Shown: positions 22,134 through 34,496, counted from the stretch's first letter. The stretch is 64,000 nt of DNA from Diphasiastrum complanatum (GCA_029204225.1 CM055095.1:9826243-9890242), one strand, 5' to 3'. Notes: generated by a model not told the origin, from the letters alone. Numbers and translations are program-made.

Positions 22134-24138
22134 TCAAACCTAGTATAATGGTCGTTTAGATGTCTGATGAATCGGAAGCGTTAGTTACATAGGGCTGGTC
22201 AATTTTTTGTCATGGCCTTTGGCCATGAACAAGGTCATGTCTAAGAGGACATGACCCAAATCATGATTTTGGTTTGTCACTAATTTGGTTTACCACAAAT
22301 GAAATACTTTATTTGTTGTCGTCATATGTTTGATCATTGCTGTGATGCTTGTACTATGCTAATCATCAGTGAATTGTTTACATGCTACTTGCAAATTCTG
22401 ATAAAATATAATAGAGTATTTAATCATATTCCCAACATGTCGCTCTAAGCCACCTCCGTCGATCCAACCACCTCAATCACTTCCTCATCTCAGTCTCTTC
22501 GCCACTCCAATTGCTCAGCTCTTCTTCACTCCAGTTGCTCATGTCATAGTTCTCTTTTGAAATTCTTTAAGCATTTATCTAACCCCTCTTTGGGAAGATC
22601 TTGCCTTTCCAATGAGTGGTGCCTTCAAGTAAAAAGAAAATCTTTGCCTTTCACTTCGAAATGCAATATATACCTTGAATGGCATTGCAACTTGCAAATG
22701 CCAAGGCTGTGGTCAGTATTTGTGGGTGTTATCCAGAAGCATAAAGCATTTCTTTTTTTCCCTTATGGGCTTGTTACAAATATCCTGAAAGCGCCTCCCT
22801 CCCCATGCACATCCATGCAGGATCCAGATTCTATTCTATTCATAAACAGCTGCAACGGCGCCCTCCCCATCTCGTCTGATTCGCAATTAGTCAGAAAAGC
22901 AAAATTTGTAACGACCTCCGATGCCCATTTTGTGTTCACAAATTTAGATATTCATGGATTGATCAGAAAAGCAAAAGCAGCAGCGTGCATGCAATTGCAG
23001 CTGACTTCAACATCCCATCTTTCTTCTTTTGTTATGCATGCTAATTGTATTATTAGGCTATGATTCTATCTTCGACGACAACTAGCTGTTCACCTCAAAA
23101 AATAGAAAAACCGATTGAGGCATTCCTGAGAATTGCACTCTAATTGCCACTCGAATATACTGGTAGGCGAGAAACTAGTAGAGATAAATACCTCGGAGCA
23201 ACGGTGCTATTTCATAAAAGTATGCGGATTGTGACTGCTGAGAGCCAAAACAGCTCGATTATCAAGGACTTGGGGAGCAATAACAAAGTTTTCTAGTCGC
23301 TGTGGTCCGCTACACTCATCGGTATTGCATCGTGCCTGCAATTCTACGACCAGTTTCTGGATCAGGCTGCTGCAGCTTTACGGTGTTCCGATTTCCAAAG
23401 AACAAGGCATCGCTGGGTAATAATTTCCTGCAGCTCCACTGAATGCAGAAATTCTCTTCACAGATACTGTTGATTGACACGGTTGGGTTGTTGGCTTTTG
23501 ATAAACTTTTCGAATCTACTCAAAAATACAAATAAAGTATCATCGTTTTGGCGTCACGTATGGATTGATATAATTGATTGCTTCAAACATAATACTAGTT
23601 AACATAATTTCACGTCAACACTTCTATAGATCAGCTAGCATCGTTAGCTTGAGGATAGTAGCCTGTTTTGAATCCACTAAGGGTATTTCACTGCCTGAAG
23701 CGGCACGTATCCCCTTCTAAAAATTGAAATGGTTGCAAGAAATACTAGAGATTCATTTCGTTGCACATTGCATGCTAAAGTCAAGGTAGAGTACTCTCCA
23801 AACACACAAGATCCTTCGGTGTCGTGTGCCTGTTGGTTCAATTTGTGGGTGAAAAGTTAGCAACTTAATATATATCTACAAATCGAGACAGTTGGACCAA
23901 CTCTGTTTTTACAATGGATCCTATGTGTTTCTCTTTTGCAATGGTTTTCATGGCACTAACTTCAATATGCACAATACTTCTCTCATTTTATGTATGAATA
24001 CTCTACACAGGTTGCTCACGCACGCCAATCAATCTCTCGTGCTCTCTTTCCCTCTCGTTTTCCTCTCTTCATCGGCTTGCTCCATCCAATAACAAGTTCG
24101 AATCATTCGAGTCTTGCCAAAGGCTAGCATAAGATCAG
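22134..24138. other. Mostly unrecognised sequence upstream of the EG45-like gene
   Basis: No retroelement domain or RNA gene is recognised. Apart from one open frame (listed separately), nothing coding is supported. The last 200 bases form the promoter and 5' leader of the gene starting at 24139. No consensus TATA box is obvious close to it, although a TATATATC stretch lies near 23869. Confidence 0.5.
22557..23063 (+). CDS. 168-codon ORF, unrecognised
   Basis: The frame is open from 22557 to 23063, and the protein has mixed composition with no domain, signal peptide or membrane segment that I recognise. It lies about 1.1 kb upstream of the EG45-like gene on the same strand. It may be a chance ORF, a piece of a decayed element or an exon of an unknown gene. 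Confidence 0.15.
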   Translation: MKFFKHLSNPSLGRSCLSNEWCLQVKRKSLPFTSKCNIYLEWHCNLQMPRLWSVFVGVIQKHKAFLFFPYGLVTNILKAPPSPCTSMQDPDSILFINSCNGALPISSDSQLVRKAKFVTTSDAHFVFTNLDIHGLIRKAKAAACMQLQLTSTSHLSSFVMHANCIIRL

Positions 24139-25054
24139 ATGGCACCAGCTACAAGGTTTCTGTTGGTTGTAGGAGGTTCTTTACTGTTGTTGTGCACTTT
24201 GATCCGTGCAGATTATGGACTTGCAACATTCTACAACTCCTACATCCGTAAGTAGCTCTACTTGCATGTTGGTTGTTTTGTCAAATTGAATGTATCTCTA
24301 CACAATAACTAATTAATCGTGACCAAAAGGTTCTAACTCCTAACTTCTATAAGCTAACCAAATCTTTGGACATGGCTTTGGTATATATGTAGCTTTCACT
24401 GCTTGCACAAGTAAGTCCAGATTTTTATCCCTTCAGTTTACTAATTTGCAGGATTTTGTCCGTGTGAAATATTTTCATCAAGTCATTAGTTCTCAGCTAG
24501 GTGTTTGAGAAAGCTCACTTGAATCTTGCCTTTCCTGTGCCTTAATATCAAATCTCATTTCTTTCCAAACTAGCAGACTAGTAAATTCAGAAGTAATAAT
24601 TGGCACTCTTTAGTCGGAAGAGGTAACTACGTATTCAGATTTTCATTTGTTTACTGTTTTAGCTTATTTGTTGGTAGTCTTTACTAACATGTGTTGTATT
24701 TAATCATGCTCAAAACTTAATCTAGCAATGACTCGTCTTTGCTATTTTGGACCAGCATCTGCATGCTACGGGTACGATTCGAATCAGTTTCCTCCAGGAA
24801 ACATGTTTGGAGCTGCTAGTGACCAACTGTGGGATGGAGGAAATGCTTGTGGAAAAGAGTACGAAGTAAGCTGCACCGGTGGTACCAACAACGGAGTCGC
24901 ACAACCTTGCACAAATGCTGGTAGCATCCGAATCAAGATTGTGGATCAATGTCCAGCTTCATCCTGCCATGGAACGATTGACTTATCAGCAGATGCATTT
25001 GCAGCCATCGCCAACCCTATTGAGGGCATCATCCAGATTGAATATAATGAGTAA
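24139..25054 (+). CDS. EG45-like / plant natriuretic peptide-like secreted protein
   Basis: Exon 1 is 24139-24247 (donor GTAAGT) and the main exon is 24726-25054 (acceptor TCTAG). They join in frame to 145 residues. Residues 1-24 form a signal peptide (FLLVVGGSLLLLCTL core) cleaved before DYGLATFY. The mature protein is a single double-psi beta-barrel domain of the expansin-domain-1/EG45 type. ACYGYD, the acidic DQLWDGGNACGKEY block, VSCTGG, KIVDQCPASSCHGTIDLS and FAAIANP follow in the family order. Known relatives are small apoplastic proteins linked to ion and water balance or defence; a specific role here is not inferable. The intron contains an 18-nt in-frame microexon candidate (24393-24410). 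A microexon-containing product would have 151 residues and eight mature cysteines instead of seven. No enzyme activity is predicted. Confidence 0.9.
24393..24410 (+). other. Candidate 18-nt microexon of the EG45-like gene
   Basis: TATATATGTAG immediately precedes 18 bases that end at AA|GTAAGT, a near-perfect donor. The 18 bases add six codons in the correct phase (PFTACT) without a stop. They would add a cysteine just ahead of the unpaired cysteine in MTRLCYF. Confidence 0.45.
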
Positions 25055-26345
25055 GTAGATTGTAAATGTGTGCGCTCTATACATCCTGTGTGTGTGAGTG
25101 TGAGAGACACTAGAGATTGTGTTAATTTTCATTGGAATAGCTTGTATTTGATACAATGATTGTGGGTTTGTGTGTCTTCAGAGCGTGATCTGATTGGGCA
25201 AATCATGGAGGAAAGAATTTTGTTATTTGAAGGATGCAACATGCACATAATTTAATAGATAGATGTAGATCATAGATTCAGTCAATCATGAAGTTGTAGT
25301 TTCTTTCCACTTATTTATTGAGATCCAAGTGAATTTTTCATTTGGACATGACAATTTGTTATGCATCTTTTGTGATATCTATTTTGCTCTTGAATTTGTA
25401 TATTTTTGGGCCACAAATGGTGTCATGGGCATCCAATTTTGAATCTTTCTACCTTACAATAAATCAAACTATTTCTTCTAGCAAAGTGTTTGCTAGGTCC
25501 TTAACTAGGGTATGATCTTTCAAAACAACCATGCTCATACTTAACACAATCTTCCCAATTTGAAGGCTTTGTGAATTGCATGACCTTATGTGCAAAATGT
25601 TGTGGAGATTGACACTTGTCAGTACAATCATTTAAAATGTATAAAAGAAGAAAAACCTCTACGACTAATATTTTTCTGCGTGCACTTCAATTTGAAAGTG
25701 TTTGAAATACCCATGAGAACAAAAATGCACAACTAACTCCTAATTATTTTTGGGAATCACAAGGACAAAATGTCAAAACAAAATAAAAATAAAATTTTTA
25801 TAAAAAGGACAAAGGAATGAGGGGAAAAAATATGTAATCTAAAACTGGTCTAGTAACCTTTGAATTTTTGGGTAGACAAAAGTGTGCTTGTTTAAGTATT
25901 GTAGAAGCAAGGCACAAACTTGTTTGCCTTGCATCATTAACAACATCATGTTCATGTTTGGCAAAACACTTGCATCCCATACACTTCTATAAATTCATTC
26001 TAATTCACTAATAGGCTTCATTGAGAATCTAATCACTTTTTCTATAACATGATACCTCCTATTCATCCACTGCAACCTAGCTCATTAATTTTCACCAAAT
26101 GACCAAGTGACACATCATATACAAAACGTCGATAGAAATGCCTTATTTAAGCAACATTGCACTCATACAACACTCTTGGCACACAATTTTCTAAACACAA
26201 GACTTGATGTTATGATCACAAAAAAGGACCCCTTTAATTATGGAATATCAAACAACGAAAGGAATATATTCCTGTGATAAAATATGAAAATCATGTGACT
26301 TCATTGCCACAAGTTTATCATAAGAGGGGGTCTTATGAAGGAAAG
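25055..26345. other. 3' flank of the EG45-like gene; no further gene
   Basis: The 3' untranslated region begins at 25055. Beyond about 25300 the sequence is AT-rich with no recognised element until the LTR at 26346. Confidence 0.5.
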
Positions 26346-26790
26346 TGTCATGCCCATGACTGGTCTCGGGTAGCGTGTCCACGCTAGGGATTAGTAGACC
26401 AACAACCCGTAAGTCAATTGTGACTATAAGGGAATTGGGGCCCTTATGTGTACATGGTCATAATTAATGGTTGTAGGCCTAGACACTTGATGGTGGATTT
26501 GTATGGGTCTATCAGTGAGTCATTGAATAACTGGATGACGTGGCCCAGATAGGCTGCAGAGGTGTCCAGTGAGGCGTCACAGTGCACTACTAGTGGTGCA
26601 TGGGCCTTGGAGGGTATAAGTATACATGTTGGGCTCTCACTAGCATCTGCTTGATAGCATGACCAGTAGCAGTATGCTACAGTGATGCAACACCTCTATT
26701 TTGACTTACAAAGATTTTCTCGGATCTCTTCTTTGAAACTTCTCCTAGGGCAAATCTCGATTGATATGCGCCCCTTGGAAACTCGTGACA
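26346..26790 (+). repeat. 5' LTR of the chromovirus-like element
   Basis: It begins TGTCATGCCCATGAC and ends CTCGTGACA, so the ends form a TGTCA..TGACA inverted repeat. GGTATAAGTATA near 26610 could be its TATA box. The first 340 bases match the copy at 29088 with about 23 differences by hand count. Confidence 0.85.
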
Positions 26791-28249
26791 TTTCCTCTTA
26801 AAAAGAGGAAGAAGTAGGAAAAAAAGAGAGTTATCAAGGAGAAACTTTTGTCAGAGATTCCAGGAGGAATCTATTATATAGATGACAGACCTGTTTCAAG
26901 AGTAAAAACCGATAGGATCTTTTGATATTATAGAAATCCTTTAAAGATTATAGTAGATATCAGGTTTGAAGATTTAAGGGGGGGGGGGGGGATTAGAAAG
27001 CACTCTTGTGGTAGAAAAGTGATTGATCCGTGTCAGAACTAGGAAATTTTATTGCAAGATGGGGGTTTGTTGAAACCTGTTCCCTTGCTGGAAGCAGTCA
27101 ACTTGATCTTAGTATGGATTGAGATTCGTGGGTTGATGCAAGGAAGGAAATTCATGCTAACAATATATTTTTTTGAGTTAATCTCCGGTTGAGATTTTGG
27201 ATGTGAAATAGCACTCTTTGAGAAATATTCTCTCTTAGAGGATAACCAAGTTACAGGATTCTCGGTTATGAAAGTGTTGTGTACAGATCATGAGTGATTT
27301 GTAGAGATATGCTATGTAGTGAATCTTTGTGGGATCAGTAAACCTTTTGTACAAACTTTTAAATCATGTAGATCTACAAAGTTTTCCATGAACTAAGTTA
27401 TTGGCATGCATATGCTAGTTGTTGGTACATAGGCATATTGATGAGAATTGTGTACAGACAATTTCTTGCTAGGTTATAATAATTTCCCATTGAAAATCGC
27501 TTATTGACCTAGCATTGATTCATAATCTAATTAAATGTGGTGTTTTGGTACCACACCTAGACATTTATATGTTTTCTAAATCCGATACAGCTAACTGAGT
27601 CAAAAACGCTACTTTTGAGTTAGTTGTTGGAATTCAACAAAATGATCTTATTTATGGATATTATTGTTGAAATGTATTGCTTATAAGTCACAACGTTTAT
27701 GATTCATTTTAAATTCATTTACGGATGGGTGTGCATATAATACACGAGAACTTTTGGACCTTATCTTTTCCCATTTGGAATAGATGAATGTTATCTCGGA
27801 AAGCTCAGGAGAGTTGGATAGTTGTTGGTTGCCAAAAGTTAGAGCTTCACGTAATGAAGTTCTAGTGAATTTTAAGCTATTCTAGATTAGAACTTAAGAG
27901 AAAAATCTAGACGTATTCTAGATTGGGACCCTAACTTTGGAATGACAATTTGTGCCATGTCTAAAGTAAGGGCATTTTAGGGATTACAATCTTTATATAG
28001 GCACCGTGTGTGAGTTGGAAAATTTGGAACTTTCCATATGGAAAGGACTTTCAGGAACAACTCATGTGTCTTTTAAGAATTGTGATGCACTCTCATGATT
28101 TACTCTTATGATATGGTATGATCTCGAGAATCTGGAGAGTTGAGATTGGTGAATCATAACTCAGATTCTAGGATATACCTAATCCATAGGAGAGAATTGT
28201 ATTCATGGTAGATTACCCCAGATGAATAAACAAAATAGTGGAATTTTGG

Positions 28250-28965
28250 TAGTGATTGGCCATCTTACCAAATCGACTATGTAAATTTGGGTAAAGACCA
28301 AGTAATTATTGGAGAATCTGTTTTGGCTTTATGCCGTTACCAAAGTGACATTATGAACATTCGCGATTCGAAGTTCACTGGTCACTTTTGGTCGGCCGTA
28401 TTTGCCAAACTAGAGATGACTATGAGCTTCAAGTTTCAAATCATTGGTAGTTGCCTATGTGAGGTTATCACGTTCTTTTATTGAGTATAGGACAAGAATC
28501 CGATGAATTATGATTGACAAACCATAGTTCAGATTCTAGTTATACTTGATTGTTTAAAAGAAGGATTACCCACGTGATCAGAAGATCAGATAAGATATGA
28601 ATTTATATTTTGATAGCAATCTCATCGGAGAGGAAGGTATTCTTGATGGAGATTGAATTATTGTAAGCATTTGGCTACAGGTACAGGTTATAGCCCATTT
28701 ATGCTTATGTACGGATTTGAGCCTAGGTCACCCATTGTAGTAGAGACTCGGACGATAAAGTTTCATAAAGTAGCGGATTTCCTACATGATATGCTAAAAA
28801 ATGCTATGGATTGCACGTGAAAATGTTCAGGATAGGGACCGACATTATGCAAATATGAAAAGATCACCGAGAGACTTCCAAGTGGGGGATTGGGTATATT
28901 TGAAAATCCCAAAGGGTTTGAGTGTAATGCGTACCGACACGCATTATTAATCGTATAGTTACCGA
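28250..28965 (+). pseudogene. Ty3-gypsy integrase relic
   Basis: Fragments read RDSKFTGHFWSAVFAKLEM (28360-28420), then GYSPFMLMYGFEPRSP and KFHKVADFLHDML (28690-28800). They match the integrase of the chromovirus at 38.96-39.87 kb (IGHFWSAVFHKLE, SYSPFMLMYNFQPRSP). The QTERTNQ segment is lost and stops interrupt the rest. Confidence 0.85.
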
Positions 28966-29087
28966 GCATCTGGTTTGATGGAAGGGATGTACATACGATG
29001 ATGATTCCTGGGAACAGGAAGGAAGCTTAAGGAGGAACTTTTCCAGTTTTAAGTTTTGAGGACAAAACTTGAATAAATGGGGAAGAA

Positions 29088-29430
29088 TGTCATGCCCATG
29101 ACTGGTCTCGGGTAGCATGTCCACGCTAGGGATTAGTAGACTAGCAACCCGTAAGTTAATTGTGACTATAAGGGAATTGGGACCCTTATGTGTACATCGT
29201 CATAATTAATGGTTTGTAGGCCTAAACACTTGATGGTGGATTTGTATGGGTCTATCAGTGAGTCATCGGGAAACTGGATGACATGGCCCATATAGGCTAG
29301 AGAGGTGTCCATTGAGGTGTCATAGTGCACTACTAGTGGTGCATGGGCCTTGGAGGGTATAAGTATACTTGTTGGGCTCTCAATAGCATATGCTTGATAG
29401 CATGACCGGTAGCAGTATGCTGCTAGTATG
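29088..29430 (+). repeat. 3' LTR of the chromovirus-like element, truncated
   Basis: It starts TGTCATGCCCATGAC at 29088 and follows the 5' LTR to GCAGTATGCT near 29421, then diverges. About 100 bases of the LTR end are missing, probably replaced by later insertion or deletion. Confidence 0.85.
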
Positions 29431-30013
29431 ATGTCTCATTCCTTGACTGTGATTGATCCATAGCTTGGGGGCTAGATCCGTTCGATCGAGGTTTGGTTTG
29501 TCCACCATCTGATTCCCTTCTGTTGCTTGTGATTAGCATGCTTAGAATAAGATCCTTGGATTTGGACTTTATAGAAAGAGCAATGGCAGATTGGTTCTTG
29601 GGAAGATCCAAGGAATGGATCTCACATCTCTCCACCAACTCAAAGGATTCTATGATTGTGAATTGATCACTCATGATGAAGATGGCAAAATGTTGGTTGG
29701 AGAAGACTACATGGAGCAAATCGAAAGACAATTCCTTCAAGGCAAGGAAGATCTCATTGGTGAGCTTATTGAGGTTTTTCATAGACTCATGATCAAGAGG
29801 GCTAGATTTATTAGGTTTGATACTCATCTTCTCTTTCTCATGTTGGATGGAAATTTTGGAATTCATCTTTTGATTTATGATGGTGGCATTGTTTTCACTA
29901 ACCTTTGTGAAAATTCAAGATCAAGCATTGATGAGATCTTGTTGGATCTCGATCATATGTTTGAGAGGGAGTATTTCAGGAGGTTCAGGTTTGAAGATAT
30001 TCAGCTATATTAA
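29423..30013. other. Overlapping open frames on opposite strands, unrecognised
   Basis: A 147-codon minus-strand ORF (29866-29423) and a 140-codon plus-strand ORF (29591-30013) overlap for about 275 bases. Neither shows a recognised domain. At most one is likely real. The segment lies between the truncated chromovirus LTR and a copia gag relic. Confidence 0.25.
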
Positions 30014-30065
30014 TCTACTATCTGCATTACACTCATCCCAAAATTCCAAATAGATTCGCAATCAC

Positions 30066-32720
30066 AGTATGCTCTAATGATAGACAAACTAGATGGTTTG
30101 AGCTACTAATTATGGAAATTCAAGATGAAGGTAATTCTGATGGCCAAGGAGCTTTGGAAAAAAGTCGTTGGAACCGAGCTACTTCCCATTGTCGAGCTTT
30201 GGAAAATAGTCGCTGGAACCGAGCTACTTCCCATTGTCGATGAGCAAGCCATTTCCAAATGGAAGCTAGGGATGGCAAGGCTTTTGCCTTGATCACCCTT
30301 AACATCTCCGACACACAGATTGGTCATATCAGAAAAGCCCAGTCCTCGAAAAAGCTTGGGATATATTAGACACATTATACGAAGTGAGAGATGTCACTTC
30401 AAAGCTGCATCTGAGGAGAAAGTTTTTCTCACTCAGAATTTCAGATACTGATTCTGTTCAGAATCACATAAAAATGAATTTAAGACTCTATTAGAGTAGA
30501 TGGAGGCAATAGGTTCAGTAGTCGAAGACTTTGATGTTGTTATGACCTTATTGTCCAGTTTGCCATCCTCTTATGAAAACCAGGTGATAATGATATCCAC
30601 ACACTCAAATATAACAATGTCCAAAGTCTTAATCATGTTGCTGCAGGAGGAGACAAGAAGGAATGGAGCATCCTCGTCCTCCATCAACGACTCACATGCC
30701 TTATTCTCGAAGAAGAACACCAGGAAGCAATAGAAAAAGAAAGTCGTCTGACAAACCGACGACAATTAGAAGCAGACATAGAAGACCTATAATCAACCAC
30801 CTACTCAAAACAAGAAAAGGCTATTCTGTAGATACTACAAGAGGACGAATCACAAAATCCAAGACTGTCAATCTTGAAGTTCAACAACGACAAGAAGAAG
30901 CAGCTGGACCAGCAAGCTCATGCAATTAACACAAAGTAGAAGAACCAAGATTCAGAAGATGACGAACATGAAGTATTCATGGTGAGCCATCGCCATGTCG
31001 AATGATCGAAAGAATGGTTCCTCGATTCTGGAGCAACACAACACATGACAAGCCATCAAAAATGGTTCATCGATTATTCGGCCTACAACACCAAGAGATT
31101 TGTTCACCTTGGAGACAACAACTCTGACATAATTGAAGGTGAAGGTACTGTTAGAATGAATTTTCAGAATGGAGTGTCAAAACTTGTACCAAATGTATTG
31201 TATGTCCCGAACCTGACAACAAATCTACTATCAGTCAGTCGAATCATAGATCTAGGACACAATGTAGAGTTTCAGACAGACTCCTGTCAAATTCTTTTGA
31301 TAAAAGTAGGAGAGTTCTTCCACTATGAAAGAGACAAGAATATCTCTATAGGCTTACTCATTGCAATACTGTGACTAATCGTGCTTTAAGCAGTTTAGCT
31401 AGACTATCGAATTGTCGACCGTCCTATCTGCCAAAGTTGTATCATAGGAAAGCAGACAAGAAGGCCATTTAAGTCAAATCAAGAACATATTTCTAAAGAT
31501 TTGCTAGATATTGTACATACAGATATATGTGGCCCAATGCAAACACCATCACTGCTTGGTGCTAAACATTCATAGATGACTATTCCAAAAAGACTGTTGT
31601 ATATTTTCTAAAGCACAAATCTGAAGCTTTCCAATTCTTCAAGAAATACAAAGAAAATGTTGAGTTGCAAACAAGCAAGAAGATCAAAGCTCTCAGGAGC
31701 AACAATGGCGGTGAATACATATCAAATGAATTCAAGGATTGTTGCTCACAGCCAATGGCATAGAGCAACAATTTGCTGCTTCCTATTCTCCATAGTCAAA
31801 TGGACTAGCCGAAAGGAAGAACATGACTTAATCGAATCTGCCAAATGCATGATCACTCAAGCTTCGTTGCCCAAATCATTCTAGCTGCATGCTATTTCAA
31901 CAACAACCTACATGCAGAATTGATATATAACTATAGGCCTCCTCGACAACAAAACTCCTTATGAAGTTTAGACAAGATTCAAACCTTCAATAAAACATTT
32001 GAGAGTATTCGGATGCACAACATATGCTCATGTCCCAAAGGACAACATAAAGAAACTTGATGAGCATTCATTTAAGACTGTTTTTGTTGGTTATTGTACT
32101 TCTGATAGAATGTATAGACTGTATAATATAGCCACCTCTAAAGTTTTACTAACAAGGATGTGACTTTCATAGAAGATCAGTTTATTGATTTGAAGTGCAA
32201 AGACCGGATGCAGTCTACAATTTCGGCCCCGACAACTGAGTCTTCTTGGAAGACAATTTTCATTTCTTCCTATAGTCACCCAATACAATCATATCCAGAA
32301 GAAGAAGTAGAAGCTGCAACTCAGGGGTAGTTGACTCAGCCAACACAAGGTGGAATTTCTCAACCAGAGACTTCAACCAGAAGATCAATGAGAATTCGAT
32401 CTTAGCTTGCCCAATACACTGATGAGTACGTCCATTGTTCCATTCAGGAGCCAACCACAGTTGAGGAAGCTTTGTCTCAGGCTGATTCAGATCTCTGGAA
32501 AGAAGCAATGGACAAAGTGTACAATTCATTGTTAAAAAAAAATACTTGGATTGTCACCAAGCAAATAGAAAGATAATCGATTGCAAATGGATCGTCAAGA
32601 TCAAATACAATGTAGATGGGAGTATCAACAGAAGGAAAGCTTGACTCATGGCGAGGGGATTTTCACAAATTCCCAACATCGACTACTACTATAGAGTATT
32701 GTCTCAAAAAGGACACATCT
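30066..32720 (+). pseudogene. Ty1-copia relic: gag, protease, integrase, start of reverse transcriptase
   Basis: Gag begins near 30074 (MIDKLDGLSY, KFKMKVILMAKELW) and continues through VRDVTSKLHLRRKFF and LSSLPSSYENQVIMIS to about 30730. Near 30800-30870 a zinc-knuckle remnant follows (FCRYYKRTNHKIQDC). The protease active site reads EWFLDSGATQHMT at 31009-31050. Its frame stays open to 31374 with NVLYVPNLTTNLLSVSRI. GAG-pre-integrase and integrase pieces follow (31400-31900), including KKIKALRSNNGGEYISNEF and SNGLAERKNM. The integrase end reads HLRVFGCTTYAHVPKD (about 32000). The reverse transcriptase starts at 32500 (LLKKNTWIVT, DCKWIVKIKYN) and is lost by about 32720. Many stops and shifts are present. 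A 45-base duplication lies in gag. Confidence 0.9.
30149..30238 (+). repeat. 45-nt in-frame tandem duplication in copia gag
   Basis: Two copies of a 15-codon unit (ELWKKVVGTELLPIV then ELWKIVAGTELLPIV) are adjacent at 30149-30193 and 30194-30238 with three differences by eye. The unit keeps the frame. Confidence 0.9.
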
Positions 32721-33630
32721 CTATATGCATTCAGACTGTATTTTCTACATGACTAATCTGTCAATGTTCCATCAATTTAAGTTGAATATGCTGAATGATT
32801 AGTTCTTTTTCATTTTCAGATAGATTCATGCTCGCAAATAAAACTTACTCGTAGATTAAAACTGCTCTCATGTGACTAATATCACTGCACAATCTGTCGT
32901 TCTAATAAATGTACCCAAGTCACTTCCGCAAAGCTAGATCTGATAAACAAGATAATTTGTGCATGGCTATAGAATCAACTGTTTAGATCCAGCAACTTTG
33001 AAGTTGTAATCAAGTAAGACAGACCCCAATATGTCTGAATCTGATAGACATAGCTGCATGTATTGAGGATTCCCCACTCGCTTCTCTTTGTCGCGACAGG
33101 AATAGCACTGAATCCCAACACCACCATGCTCATTGCTATCTTTTTTGCATCCATATCCATGCTAGTTGGAAAAGCCTTAATGAGGGTTTTGGGAGAAGCC
33201 ATAACCCTTACTAGATGGAGCCATAGCTAGTTGGATGCTAAAGATGCAACATTTGCGCCGTTGTCGCTCTTCTTCACCATTTCTCCTTGTTTTCTAGCTT
33301 CTTTGCTTATTTCAAGCTATTCCTTGTTCTTTTTAGGTTAATATTTATTTCTTGCTATTACTTAGCTTCAGTTGTTTCTTTCTCATTTTTACGATCCCTA
33401 AGCATGGAACACTTCTGATCTGAGCACACCTTCATGTCAACTAAGTGCTACCATCCACTGTCCACATATGAGCACCATTATACTCATCAATAGCTCTACT
33501 AGAATCATGATTGGTGGTCCATAACATTGCCTTTGATTCTAAGTTGTAGTTCTCAGGTGCTATAAACAATGGAATATCAACTTTTGTACCAGTTTGTTGG
33601 TCCACATGCAAATAAGCATTGATATATATA
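32721..33630. other. No recognised gene
   Basis: The sequence includes minus-strand open frames at 33202-32975 and 33734-33441. The second contains VDIPLFIAPENYNLESKAMLWT, which is vaguely like the start of a copia gag, but the match is too weak to call. No RNA gene was seen. Confidence 0.35.
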
Positions 33631-33992
33631 TATTGAGAACTGATTATCACCATCATTGCCAGATGCAAAACAGGCTCCATCATTGCTGGTTGGACCTTGT
33701 TATGAACCAATGTTGGAGTTATGAACCTGCACATAAGCCACGGGCCTACAATGTAGGATGACTAGTGTCTGCGATGTAGCTACCCTCTGCCATGAGGTTG
33801 GTTCCAGTTCATATTGAGAACTGATTATCACCATCATTGCCAGATGCAAAACAGGCTCCATCATTGCTGGTTGGACCTTGTTATGAACCAATGTTGGAGT
33901 TATGAACCTGCACATAAGCCACGGGCCTACAATGTAGGATGACTAGTGTCTGCGATGTAGCTACCCTCTGCCATGAGGTTGGTTCCAGTTCA
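33631..33992. repeat. Perfect 181-bp tandem duplication
   Basis: Copy 1 is 33631-33811 and copy 2 is 33812-33992, each starting TATTGAGAACTGATTATCAC and ending GGTTGGTTCCAGTTCA. I see no difference between the copies. The second copy is followed by new sequence (TAGGCTGTTC). Confidence 0.95.
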
Positions 33993-34496
33993 TAGGCTGT
34001 TCAATAATCCAAAAGCTGAGCAACAGTGATGGCAAAGCTATTGTGGAAGCAGCAATGGTAATAAACCAGCTCTCAATTGACTTATGGAAACCAGCGATCA
34101 TCCTTCAATGTTTTGGAGCAACATGCTCGATTCTTCAGCTTGATATGACAACAATTGTAACACGCTTGAATGTTCAAGTGGCTCCCTCATCTGGCAGTGA
34201 TGAATGTACAATTTGCAGGAGAGATGATAGCGATGACCCCTCGCTATCTATATGTACTGAAGACACCACCCAATCAACATGATCATGGAGCTAGAAATTT
34301 GTCGAGTGGTGCTCACTCATATAATGCCTATCGGCCTCTCAGTTAGAGAGTGATTATTCCCATCATATTCTTGATCTGAGATCATCTGTAAGGAGGAGTA
34401 CCCTTAAAGTGGAGCTGTTTTTCTATTATTTTTGGGTGTTCAAGGTTTGCTGGAGCTGTTTTTCAGCCATTTTTCGACATTCGCCCATATGTTTCT

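Larger units (their letters stand above)
26346..29430 (+). mobile_element. Chromovirus-like Ty3-gypsy element with LTR pair, decayed interior
   Basis: A 445-bp LTR at 26346-26790 and a partial 3' copy at 29088-29430 flank about 2.3 kb. The interior keeps integrase remnants (28250-28960) but no readable gag, protease or reverse transcriptase. The purine-rich stretch AATGGGGAAGAA just before 29088 is the polypurine tract. The flanks differ because the 3' LTR is cut short, so no target-site duplication could be checked. The element is far too short and broken to be autonomous. Confidence 0.85.

Noticed and set aside
32975-33202. 75-codon minus-strand ORF starting MASPKTLIKAFP
   Set aside because: A possible small protein, but it has no recognised family, no splice partner and no context.
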